Origin: an uncultured Clostridia bacterium | GTDB taxonomy: Bacteria > Bacillota > Clostridia > Christensenellales > CAG-314 | Length of the DNA stretch: 12,543 nt | Direction: 5' to 3' | NCBI GenBank assembly: GCA_934177025.1 | Contig: CAKPPA010000020.1 | Span: 1-12,543, forward strand | Shown here: one piece after another, positions 1-6,236 of the stretch | How the letters are laid out: each line of letters begins with the position of its first letter | Position numbering within the stretch: position 1 is the stretch's first letter | Translations under genes and position numbers: made by a program | Notes under the pieces: generated by a model | The model's database searches: none | Told to the model about the DNA's origin: nothing | What the model saw: the letters and a program-made list of their open reading frames with translations, nothing else

Positions 1-1499
1 TTTTTGACGAAAATCGCAATGCTTCCGAAAAACGCCGGCCACACGAACAGGAAGGACGCCCCCGACAAAACGAACGTCGTAACAAGCCCCAAAAGTAGGC
101 AAATTACCAAACTTCCCGCAAAAAAGGCGTTACATTTGGCTTCGTCCTTCCGCAGTTTTTTCCATCCGTAGGCGAAAATGCCGACAATCACTCCAATGAG
201 GCACAACACAAACCCTACCCAACCGAAGGACACGCGCACGTACGAAACGTTCCACGGAACGCCTCCAAGCACCGCCATCAAAAGGGACACAAGGAGCCCG
301 AACACGGCGCAGGCAATGAGTAAAGCGAACGCAATCCCCGTTTGCACGCCGAAGTCCTTCCACGTAAACTTTCCTTTTTTGAGGGACGTGTACAACGCCG
401 CCGCAAAAATCACGGTTACCGACGCCGCCAGCACGTAAGCAAAGGTTTCGCTGTAAACCGCCATCACCCCCGGAAGCACGTTAAAAAACACGCTGTCCTG
501 CTCGGCTTGAAAATAATTCGGATCGGAATATTTTGCGTTTTCCGTGTACTCCTTTAAAATCGGCATTAACTGCGTGCCGTAGTGCTGAATGCTGTTTGCG
601 TTGACGTTGTTTAAATTATCTTCCTCGGAATGATAGTAGTACAAACTGTCCAACACCGAAAAATTAATGCCCGGCTTGCCGGCATCCAACGTGACGGAAA
701 AGTCCGTAAAATTCGGCATCACCGTGTAAACCGCCGTTGCCAACGAATACGCAAACGGCATTTGCGCTTTGGAGTAAAGTTCCAGCACCTTTTGATTTTT
801 TGTGCTTGTTTCAAACATGTACAACGGGCCTTTGACGCCGCGCGCCTCTACGTTGGCAACAAAATTCACGTTTGCCATGTGATGTCGCGATTTTTCGGAA
901 TTCACAAACAAGTCGGCTCCGTACATACCTGTTTCCTCCGCGTCCGTAAACAACAGGTACAAACTGTTTTTTAAACCGGTTTTTCCCTGATACACCCGCG
1001 CGATTTCCAACAACGTGGCAACGCCGTACCCGTCGTCGGCGGCACCGTTACTTTTGTTGTCCTCCCCGGGGCGTTTTGCATGCCCGCGGGAATCGTAGTG
1101 CGCCATCAGGAGCATGCCCGTGTCGCTTTCCCCCGGAATTTTTACCAATAAGTCGCGCACGGTGTAGGCAACGGGTTGTTCCTCCGTCACAATGCCTTCG
1201 TGCGTAATGTTGTCCTTAAATTGATGTTCCGCCGGCGTCCAATCATACTCCGTCGGCGTGTAGCCGAACCCTTCCAACGTGCTTTTTAAGTACAGCCGCA
1301 CCCTTTCGTGCGCTTCGGGATGAAACACCGAATGCGGTTCCTTGGCAATTTCCTTTAAATACGTCATTGCCTGCGTCGCCGAAAAGTCGCTTAAATCCTC
1401 GTTGACGGCAGGTACGGACAAAATAAAAATGCCCGTCACGAAAAACACCGTCAAAACGGCAAGGATCACAATTTTGTTCCAAAAATGCAATTTTAACAT
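1..1499 (-). CDS. Membrane-anchored M28 family zinc metallopeptidase, C-terminus cut by window edge
   Basis: A partial gene of 499 codons that runs off the left edge. The ATG at 1499 follows a GGAGG box (1504-1508). A transmembrane segment at about residues 8-30 anchors an outward-facing peptidase domain. The five M28 metal ligands can be placed: H134 (in AHYDS, with D136), D155 (GAADDGYG), E189 (DAEETG, with E188 as likely general base), E218 (NVEARG) and H290 (YYYHSEEDN). At least four more membrane segments follow (about 350-372, 387-412, 424-446, 459-482). One N-terminal helix, a zinc exopeptidase domain and a multi-pass C-terminal region resemble the eukaryotic ERMP1/Fxna and vacuolar PFF1 M28 group and its bacterial relatives. 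It probably removes N-terminal residues from peptides outside the membrane, but the substrate is unknown. It has its own promoter and lies downstream of the tRNA operon terminator. The missing end probably holds further membrane helices. Confidence 0.9.
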   Translation of the reverse strand, partial: MLKLHFWNKIVILAVLTVFFVTGIFILSVPAVNEDLSDFSATQAMTYLKEIAKEPHSVFHPEAHERVRLYLKSTLEGFGYTPTEYDWTPAEHQFKDNITHEGIVTEEQPVAYTVRDLLVKIPGESDTGMLLMAHYDSRGHAKRPGEDNKSNGAADDGYGVATLLEIARVYQGKTGLKNSLYLLFTDAEETGMYGADLFVNSEKSRHHMANVNFVANVEARGVKGPLYMFETSTKNQKVLELYSKAQMPFAYSLATAVYTVMPNFTDFSVTLDAGKPGINFSVLDSLYYYHSEEDNLNNVNANSIQHYGTQLMPILKEYTENAKYSDPNYFQAEQDSVFFNVLPGVMAVYSETFAYVLAASVTVIFAAALYTSLKKGKFTWKDFGVQTGIAFALLIACAVFGLLVSLLMAVLGGVPWNVSYVRVSFGWVGFVLCLIGVIVGIFAYGWKKLRKDEAKCNAFFAGSLVICLLLGLVTTFVLSGASFLFVWPAFFGSIAIFVK

Positions 1500-1536
1500 A
1501 ATACCTCCGCTCCCCTCGTAACATTAGAGCAAGGTC

Positions 1537-1565
1537 ATTATAGTCAAAATTTCCGCACCTGTCCA
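1537..1565 (-). promoter_or_regulatory. Sigma-A promoter of the M28 peptidase gene
   Basis: Read on the minus strand, the -35 box is TGGACA (1560-1565), the spacer is 17 nt and the -10 box is a perfect TATAAT (1537-1542). Transcription should start near 1530, giving a leader of about 30 nt that contains the GGAGG box. Twelve spacer bases (TGCGGAAATTTT) are identical, in the same register, to the spacer of the tRNA promoter at 2051-2079. Confidence 0.8.
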
Positions 1566-1824
1566 CCCTTTTCCCCCTGCGGCAAAAATCAAGGGAGCCG
1601 CCGCACGCACAATCCGCCGCCCTGCCGCCGTCTCCGTAAAGGAGCCGAAAGCCGATTTCAAACGCAACCAAAAACAAAAAAATTAAAATGCAAATCCAAC
1701 AAAACACAAGTACGCCTTTCACAAGTCACCTCACTTTATGTTATGCCGCAAATTTTTTCCTTGTTTTTATCCCTGCGGTTTCCGCTTTTCGGGTGTGGCC
1801 TCGCATCGCCGTTGCGTAAAAGGC
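1566..1824. other. Gene-poor stretch between the tRNA terminator and the M28 promoter
   Basis: I see no confident gene here. A minus-strand reading frame opens with GTG at 1722 behind a fair ribosome binding site (GAGGTGA) and begins with a hydrophobic segment (MKGVLVFCWICILIFLFLV). It runs across the M28 promoter and 257 bases into the M28 gene, ending at 1243, and turns Arg/Cys/Gly rich, so it is probably not a real protein. A short GC-rich palindrome (GCGG-TTT-CCGC, about 1765-1775) is also present. Confidence 0.4.
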
Positions 1825-1859
1825 AAAAAAAATCACGGGGAACTTCCCGTGATTTTTTT
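1825..1859 (-). terminator. Intrinsic terminator of the tRNA-Thr operon
   Basis: TCACGGG (1833-1839) pairs with CCCGTGA (1846-1852) around a 6-nt loop. It is flanked by eight A (1825-1832) and seven T (1853-1859), which extend the stem and give a U-run in either direction. It lies 25 nt past the 3' end of the second tRNA and should end that transcript before the M28 promoter. Confidence 0.88.
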
Positions 1860-1884
1860 ATGGAAACGCTATACTTGACAAAAG

Positions 1885-1960
1885 TGGAGCTGATGAGCGG
1901 ACTTGAACCGCCGACCTACGCCTTACCAAGGCGTTGCGCTACCGACTGTGCCACATCAGC
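1885..1960 (-). tRNA. tRNA-Thr (anticodon GGT)
   Basis: A 76-nt cloverleaf on the minus strand. The acceptor arms GCTGATG and CATCAGC pair fully, with discriminator T and an encoded CCA (1885-1887). The anticodon stem ACGCC/GGCGT encloses the loop TTGGTAA, giving anticodon GGT, which reads ACC and by wobble ACT. The T arm carries GGTTCAAGTCC. It is the second gene of a two-tRNA transcript, 3 nt after tRNA-Thr(CGT), and is followed by a strong terminator. Confidence 0.96.
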
Positions 1961-1963
1961 ATT

Positions 1964-2039
1964 TGGAGCCAACGGCGGGACTCAAACCCGCGACCTGCTG
2001 ATTACGAATCAGCTGCTCTACCGACTGAGCCACGTTGGC
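1964..2039 (-). tRNA. tRNA-Thr (anticodon CGT)
   Basis: A 76-nt cloverleaf on the minus strand. The acceptor arms GCCAACG and CGTTGGC pair fully, with discriminator T and an encoded CCA (1964-1966). The anticodon stem GCTGA/TCAGC encloses TTCGTAA, giving anticodon CGT for codon ACG. It is the first gene of the tandem pair, and its mature 5' end is 12 nt from the -10 box. ACG can usually also be read by a TGT-anticodon tRNA, so this one helps decode ACG but may not be essential. Confidence 0.96.
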
Positions 2040-2050
2040 ATTGCTAAAGT

Positions 2051-2079
2051 ATTATAAGTAAAATTTCCGCATTTGTCAA
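2051..2079 (-). promoter_or_regulatory. Consensus sigma-A promoter of the tRNA-Thr pair
   Basis: On the minus strand this is exactly TTGACA (2074-2079), 17 nt, TATAAT (2051-2056). The start point should fall near 2044, leaving only about 5 nt before the first tRNA. A perfect-consensus promoter fits a constitutively strong stable-RNA operon. Confidence 0.93.
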
Positions 2080-2205
2080 TGTTTTTCCCATTCAAAATTT
2101 TAATTTTGTGCTTTCCGCCAAACCGCCGCAAAATAATTTTTTCGTAATCCTCAAAAATCGGCTCCGCTGCGGTTTTTTTTCGGAAAAATCCCTTGCAACT
2201 CCCTC

Positions 2206-2233
2206 AAAAAACCAACGCCGCATACGGTTTTTT
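2206..2233 (-). terminator. Probable terminator after the small membrane protein gene
   Basis: AAAAAACC (2206-2213) can pair with GGTTTTTT (2226-2233) around a 12-nt loop, 4 bases past the stop codon. The stem is mostly A-T, so the call is moderate. The remaining 2080-2205 is AT-rich and holds no gene I can support. Confidence 0.45.
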
Positions 2234-2237
2234 GCCG

Positions 2238-2702
2238 CTATTTTACAAGCAAAACCACCGTCATGTCGTTTGCAACGGGCAAACTTGCATTCCCTTTTTC
2301 GTAGCGATAGCACACCGTGCCGTTTTTTGCCGTCAGCGATTCCGCCGCTGCCGCTACGGAACTTGCGTACACGTCCGCCGCCGTCCACGTTTTTCCGCCG
2401 ATCGTCAAGCCGGTTACCTTGCCGTCCGTAAGTTTCAGTTGCAACGCATCGGCAACGGCAAGCAAAATTCCTTCCAAATCCTCCGTCTGTGCGGAAACGG
2501 ACTGTTCCGCCAAGGTTTGCGTGCCGTCGGTAATTTCCAACCGCACCGTCACCACACCGTCCTGACGGTTTTGCAAAAACGCCACCGCCACGACAATGGC
2601 AACGGACAGCAGCACCAACACCACAATCAAAATTTTTACACGGTGTTTTAGCCGTCCTTCCTCGGCAGCGTCCCTTTCGTAGTCCGCATCGGTATAAGGC
2701 AT
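2238..2702 (-). CDS. Small single-pass membrane protein of unknown function
   Basis: A 154-residue protein. The ATG at 2702 has an excellent ribosome binding site (AGGAGG, 5 nt spacing). A charged N-terminus of about 22 residues precedes one hydrophobic helix (about 23-43, VKILIVVLVLLSVAIVV). The remaining 110 residues should lie outside the cell, with a strand-rich pattern such as GVVTVRLEITDG and GLTIGGKTW. That outer part faintly recalls DUF4430-like domains, but I cannot confirm this and do not assign a family. No catalytic motif is visible. It starts 55 nt after the lipoprotein gene and just beyond that gene's terminator, with no convincing promoter of its own, so it may depend on read-through. 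The two could act together at the cell surface, but that rests on position alone. Confidence 0.75.
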   Translation of the reverse strand: MPYTDADYERDAAEEGRLKHRVKILIVVLVLLSVAIVVAVAFLQNRQDGVVTVRLEITDGTQTLAEQSVSAQTEDLEGILLAVADALQLKLTDGKVTGLTIGGKTWTAADVYASSVAAAAESLTAKNGTVCYRYEKGNASLPVANDMTVVLLVK

Positions 2703-2722
2703 AAACTCCTCCTAAACAAAAG

Positions 2723-2748
2723 AAAACGCCGTTCGGAAACGGCGTTTT
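2723..2748 (-). terminator. Intrinsic terminator after the lipoprotein gene
   Basis: AAAACGCCGTT (2723-2733) and AACGGCGTTTT (2738-2748) form a perfect 11-bp stem with a 4-nt loop. On the minus strand it is followed by TTTTCTTTTG. It begins 9 nt after the lipoprotein stop codon and ends about 10 nt before the AGGAGG box of the next gene. Confidence 0.85.
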
Positions 2749-2757
2749 GTTACGAAA

Positions 2758-4092
2758 TTATTTTCCTTCCTTTTCGGTTTTTGCATCCTTTTCCGTCAGG
2801 ATTGCAAGCCTTGTTTCCTTAATTTTTCCGTCCCCGTCCGTCGTTGCGTAGTACAAGTAGTTGGAAAGGGTTGCGGAGTTGTTGAAGAAGAACACTTTGT
2901 CTCCCAACAGTTGGAACGTTGCCCAGCTCGTCGTTTGCGTGCTTTTCGTCAACGCTACGCTTTCCTTGCGTTCTGTGGTAAGATCCGCCCTGTACAAAAT
3001 GTTGGATGCAACGTAGTAGGCTTCGTCGCCTTTTACGCACAGCAGCGTTGCTCCCGACGCTTTGGAGATTGCAACGGTTTTGTATCCGCTGGCCGCTTTT
3101 TCCAAATACGTCAAAAAGCCGGAGTTGCTGTCCACGTAAACGATGCCGCTTTGGTACGTTTCGAAAGAAGTCATGCCCGTTTCGGAAAGTTTGCGTTCCG
3201 CTTTGGTGGCGTCGTCGTACTCGTACAAACCGTTTTTCGAAGTTTCGGTGTTGGTCAACGTGTAGTACACTTTGGCGTTCGCTGCTTTTACGACGGAGTA
3301 CTTATCCCCGTAGGAATCCTCCGGAGCGTTTTCGGCAATGCCCTTTTTCACCGTTGTTACCGTGCCGGTTACGTCCGCTTTTTTCAAAACGTTGTAGTTG
3401 CGGTTGATTTCGGCATTCGTGTAATCGCGGAAGGTTACGTTTTCGGTAAAGTAAACTTCGCCGGTTTTTCTGTCCAACGTGGAGGAAGTTACGTCCTTTG
3501 CGACTTCCGTTTTTGCATTGGTTGCAACGTTGTAGCTGTAAATCGTGCCTTTGTCGACGTAGTTGATGCGAACGTTGCTTTCAGCGTCCTCAAAACACCC
3601 GAACACGACGGCATTGTTTTCCACCGTGAACAATTTTTTCGTTCCCGTGCCATCCAAATTTACGGACATAAAGTCCAACCGACTGCTTAACACGTTGCCG
3701 TTTTTGTCCCGATCGCCACTTGGGGTGGTGTAGTACAGCGTCGTTCCGAACACATAAAATCCTGCCGACGATGCATCCGCCGCATAAAAGATTTTCGGCA
3801 CGACGATTTCGATTTTCGCATCCTCCTTGCCGATGTCGGCAGTCGGTACGCGGGCAATCGCCCCTTTCACAACGGAACCGAACGTGTTCGTTTCCGAATT
3901 GACGACCGCACCGTTCACAAAATACGTATATTTCCCTTTCTGTACGACCGTTCCGCCGTTGTTTGCCACGGCGTCGTCCGCCGTCGGATTATCCTGCAAT
4001 GCGGTAAAATTGTATGCCCCGCTCGAGCAAGCCGCAAAAGCCATTACGCTGACCAGCAACACGGCTAGGATCGCAAAAAGTTTTTTCGTCAT
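2758..4092 (-). CDS. Secreted lipoprotein with a beta-propeller-like repeat pattern (DUF5050-like)
   Basis: A 444-residue exported protein. The ATG at 4092 follows AAGGAG at 5 nt spacing. The signal peptide has a basic start (MTKK), a hydrophobic core and a lipobox ending AFAAC, so C22 should be lipidated and the protein tethered outside the membrane; Phe at -3 is not the commonest lipobox residue. The mature part repeats short units: a strand with paired aromatics (TLYYTT, KVYYTL, EAYYVA, KVFFFN), then a turn and a polar stretch (for example MSVNLDGTGTKKLF). This recalls the propeller folds annotated as DUF5050 or similar. No enzyme motif is seen, and the tail is rich in Lys and Glu. It has its own promoter and terminator. 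Binding or scaffolding at the surface is likelier than catalysis. Lipoprotein status is firm and the fold is inferred. Confidence 0.85.
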   Translation of the reverse strand: MTKKLFAILAVLLVSVMAFAACSSGAYNFTALQDNPTADDAVANNGGTVVQKGKYTYFVNGAVVNSETNTFGSVVKGAIARVPTADIGKEDAKIEIVVPKIFYAADASSAGFYVFGTTLYYTTPSGDRDKNGNVLSSRLDFMSVNLDGTGTKKLFTVENNAVVFGCFEDAESNVRINYVDKGTIYSYNVATNAKTEVAKDVTSSTLDRKTGEVYFTENVTFRDYTNAEINRNYNVLKKADVTGTVTTVKKGIAENAPEDSYGDKYSVVKAANAKVYYTLTNTETSKNGLYEYDDATKAERKLSETGMTSFETYQSGIVYVDSNSGFLTYLEKAASGYKTVAISKASGATLLCVKGDEAYYVASNILYRADLTTERKESVALTKSTQTTSWATFQLLGDKVFFFNNSATLSNYLYYATTDGDGKIKETRLAILTEKDAKTEKEGK

Positions 4093-4136
4093 AGTAACTC
4101 CTTGAATGTAACTGATAATGTTGAGAATTCCTGATT

Positions 4137-4165
4137 ATTATATCTTAAAAAAATCGAAATTGCAA
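4137..4165 (-). promoter_or_regulatory. Sigma-A promoter of the lipoprotein gene
   Basis: On the minus strand: TTGCAA (4160-4165), a 17-nt spacer rich in T, then TATAAT (4137-4142). The start should fall near 4130, giving a leader of about 38 nt with the AAGGAG box. The spacer does not share the block seen in the M28 and tRNA promoters. Confidence 0.8.
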
Positions 4166-4429
4166 TAAAAACCCGAGGAAAACCGCTGAAAAAGTGTGGA
4201 ATTTACCGTTTTTATTCCCCCTGTCCGCAGCGAAAGGCGGACTTTTTTACAAACATTCCCTCCGTTCACCCGCAAAAAGCCCTTCCTTTTTCCTCGCCCA
4301 CGCCGTTTTCGTCGCCCGTGCCAAAGGCTTCCTCCCCTACGCGCAACAAAACGCCCCGTTTCAAAGCACAGGGTGCTACCTAAATTTTTTTACAACAACC
4401 CGAAGCGCACCGAAAGTAGGTCGGCGGCG
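4166..4429. other. Intergenic stretch between two hypothetical genes
   Basis: About 260 bases with no gene I can support. Plus-strand frames cross it (starts at 4194 and 4196) but lack ribosome binding sites, and one runs antisense into the next gene. It contains the plus-facing hairpin at 4223-4248 and a weak AGCAC/GTGCT hairpin near 4365-4377. I see no clear minus-facing terminator for the gene ending at 4430. Confidence 0.5.
4223..4248 (+). terminator. Terminator-like hairpin facing the plus strand, no gene upstream
   Basis: GTCCGC (4223-4228) pairs with GCGGAC (4237-4242) around an 8-nt loop and is followed by six T (4243-4248). The U-run makes sense only for rightward transcription, yet no rightward gene is visible. 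On the minus strand the hairpin is preceded, not followed, by the T/A run. Confidence 0.4.
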
Positions 4430-5299
4430 TTAAGGGTTTACCACGCATTCCCCGCTCGTGGCATCCTGATACAAAAAGTAAAAGGCGTCCTGCCCGAAAT
4501 TTTGCCGTTTAAAATCCGGCACAAGCCCTTTTGCCTCCCCCGCGGGGATGCCGTAACAAATGTATTTCGGCGTTTCGCCCTGCGAAATGACGCCCACTAC
4601 GTAAAATCGCCGATCGGGGGTGTTGATTTTTACCCACACCGAATCGGGGACGGCGTTCATCAACGGTTCGTACGGCAAATGCGTTTCAAACAGTGTGGTT
4701 AATTCCGTTTTCACTTTGCGGTAGTACGGCGTAAACGTTGAGTTCGTGGCCGCTTCGCTTTCCTCCGTTTCGTCCGCCGCAGGCGGAAAACACGCTTCCT
4801 CTTTTAAATAATAGTTGTCGGTTGCCGCCACAAACTCCTCGTACGAAGGGATTTCGGCATAGTCCTGCCGTTCCGCCCGTTCGGTGTGCAAAACTTTTTT
4901 CGGCGACAAATCCACCGTTTCCGTTTGGCGGGACAATTTTTGCGCCAATGCGTCGGCAATGCCGTTTGCGCGATTCGTCGCATACGCAATCGGCACGACG
5001 TTGTTGCCTTGTTTTAGCGCAATGACGCAATCCACCCTGCTTTCCTGCGTTAGGCCTTGGCACGCAACGTCGCTGTTTTCCGCCGACTCCGCTTGAAAAT
5101 GCGTTTCCCGCTCGTCCACCTTCAAAATCCCGACGATTTCGCCAACGTTCCGCGGATTAAAATTGGTTAAAAAAAATCGCGCGCCGCTACGACCGTTGAC
5201 GTTTTCCGCCTTTAAAACGCCGGAAATGCTTTTGCCTTTTAAGGCGTAGCCTTGTTTCATTTCCGAAAAAATCAACACTTTTTTTACATACGCTGCCAT
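4430..5299 (-). CDS. Conserved-looking hypothetical protein, probably cytoplasmic
   Basis: A 289-residue protein read from ATG 5299, which has GAGGG 7 nt upstream; an upstream TTG at 5317 would add six residues but lacks a better site. There is no signal peptide or membrane helix. The N-terminal third (about 1-110) looks like a compact strand-rich domain (KKVLIFSEMKQGYALKG, then ARFFLTNFNPRNVGEIVGIL). A polar, acidic linker follows (about 165-190), then a C-terminal domain (about 190-289) with patterns such as SVWVKI, FYVVGVI, YICYGIPA and FYFLYQDATSGE. Similar C-terminal patterns occur, as I recall them, in uncharacterised clostridial proteins, but I cannot name a family and assign no function. 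It lies in the same direction as rsmA, beyond a probable terminator. A TATAGT (5320-5325) could be its -10, but no matching -35 is evident. Confidence 0.75.
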   Translation of the reverse strand: MAAYVKKVLIFSEMKQGYALKGKSISGVLKAENVNGRSGARFFLTNFNPRNVGEIVGILKVDERETHFQAESAENSDVACQGLTQESRVDCVIALKQGNNVVPIAYATNRANGIADALAQKLSRQTETVDLSPKKVLHTERAERQDYAEIPSYEEFVAATDNYYLKEEACFPPAADETEESEAATNSTFTPYYRKVKTELTTLFETHLPYEPLMNAVPDSVWVKINTPDRRFYVVGVISQGETPKYICYGIPAGEAKGLVPDFKRQNFGQDAFYFLYQDATSGECVVNP

Positions 5300-5328
5300 A
5301 CGTTTTCCCTCACGCAACCACTATACGC

Positions 5329-5385
5329 AAAAAAGAACAAATCCCCCTGCCTGTTTTTGACGAAACTTCGGTTAATTTGTTCTTT
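5329..5385 (-). terminator. Long-loop inverted repeat, probable terminator of the rsmA operon
   Basis: An 11-base perfect inverted repeat: AAAGAACAAAT (5332-5342) and ATTTGTTCTTT (5375-5385), separated by 32 nt. On the minus strand the second arm runs into six consecutive T (5334-5329). It begins 30 nt after the rsmA stop, so termination is the simplest reading, though an AT-rich stem with a 32-nt loop is unusual. An operator or a leader structure for the next gene is possible. Confidence 0.5.
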
Positions 5386-5414
5386 CTTTCGTTTGTTATT
5401 GTTATGATTGCTTT

Positions 5415-6236
5415 TTACTTTTTATGAGGGAACTCCACGGATTCACTCAACCGAATGAATTCCTCCACCGTTAAATTTTCCGCGCGAACGTCCTTTCTCC
5501 AGCCGTTTTCCACACACAGTCGCTCCGCTTCCTCCTTGGAAAACCCCGCCGAAGTCAAATTGTTGGCAAGCGTTTTTCGGCGCATGGCGAACGCACATTT
5601 CACCGTGTTGCGCAAGTGCGCAACGTCAAACGTGCCGAATTTTTGCGGATTGCGTGAAATGCGCACGACGGCACTATCCACGTTGGGCGGCGGGGTAAAC
5701 ATTTCCCTCTTGACTTCCGTCACGATTTCCGTATCCGCCTGCGATTGCACCGCGATGGTCAGTGGACCGTAGTCCTTGTTGCTTTCCTTCGCGCAAATGC
5801 GTTCCGCCACTTCCTTTTGTACCATAACGGTAATGTCCTTCACGCACGGCTCCTCCAACAAGCGGAACAAAATCGGCGTGGTAATGTAGTACGGCAAATT
5901 TGCCACCACTTTTAGCCCGTTTTCCGCCCAATCCGACGGATCGTCCCGCATAAAATCCCGAAACCGCAATTCCAAGTTGTCGCACCCACTTAAGTTTTCC
6001 GCCAAAATCGGCTTCAAATGCTCGTCGATTTCGTAAGCGACTACTTTTTTGGCACGATCGCACAACCGTTTTGTCAAAGTGCCTGCGCCGGCACCGATTT
6101 CCAGCACGGCGTCCGCCTTGGTGATTCCGCTTTTCGTCACAATTTGTTCCAACAACTCCGGATCGTCGATAAAATTTTGCCCGTATTTTTTTTCAAACCG
6201 AAATCGGTATTTTTTCAGCAAAGTTTCGTCTTTCAT
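5415..6236 (-). CDS. rsmA: 16S rRNA (adenine1518-N6/adenine1519-N6)-dimethyltransferase RsmA (KsgA)
   Basis: A 273-residue enzyme of normal length. It uses S-adenosylmethionine to dimethylate two adjacent adenines in the 3'-terminal helix of 16S rRNA during late assembly of the small ribosomal subunit. Family landmarks appear in order: KKYGQNF (17-22), SAM-binding EIGAGAGTLT (46-55), acidic YEID (68-71), catalytic NLPYYI (113-118), VQKEVAERI (139-147), TPPPNVDSAVV (181-191) and RRKTLANNL (219-227). The C-terminal small helical domain is complete. It is not an Erm-type resistance methylase: the motif set and the housekeeping neighbourhood fit KsgA. Its ATG at 6236 overlaps the stop of the ABC gene before it (ATGA, 6233-6236), with GAGG about 10 nt upstream, so translation is probably coupled. 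It is the last gene of the cluster. Loss in other bacteria gives kasugamycin resistance. Confidence 0.97.
   Translation of the reverse strand: MKDETLLKKYRFRFEKKYGQNFIDDPELLEQIVTKSGITKADAVLEIGAGAGTLTKRLCDRAKKVVAYEIDEHLKPILAENLSGCDNLELRFRDFMRDDPSDWAENGLKVVANLPYYITTPILFRLLEEPCVKDITVMVQKEVAERICAKESNKDYGPLTIAVQSQADTEIVTEVKREMFTPPPNVDSAVVRISRNPQKFGTFDVAHLRNTVKCAFAMRRKTLANNLTSAGFSKEEAERLCVENGWRKDVRAENLTVEEFIRLSESVEFPHKK

Noticed and set aside
1743..2057. Plus-strand frame of 104 codons
   Set aside because: It runs through the terminator and both tRNA genes; its sequence is a translation of tRNA.
2911..3690. 259-codon open frame on the plus strand opposite the lipoprotein gene
   Set aside because: It is fully antisense to a gene with signal peptide, promoter and terminator, its composition is Arg/Phe/Val-rich without domain logic, and it has no ribosome binding site.
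4194..4702. Plus-strand frames in the 4166-4429 gap
   Set aside because: They lack ribosome binding sites, cross the GTCCGC hairpin with its T-run, and continue antisense into the 4430-5299 gene.
5320..5342. Promoter for the 4430-5299 gene (TATAGT at 5320-5325)
   Set aside because: No -35 resembling TTGACA lies 16-18 nt upstream (the expected site is G-rich), so it is mentioned but not called.
5332..5385. Inverted repeat as ends of a small mobile element
   Set aside because: Only 32 nt lie between the arms, with no target duplication, and the T-run and position after rsmA suit a terminator better.
5415..6236. Erm-type 23S rRNA methylase (macrolide resistance) instead of RsmA
   Set aside because: The C-terminal domain, the TPPPNVDSAVV and RRKTL motifs, and the metG-tatD context fit KsgA; no leader peptide or attenuator is present.
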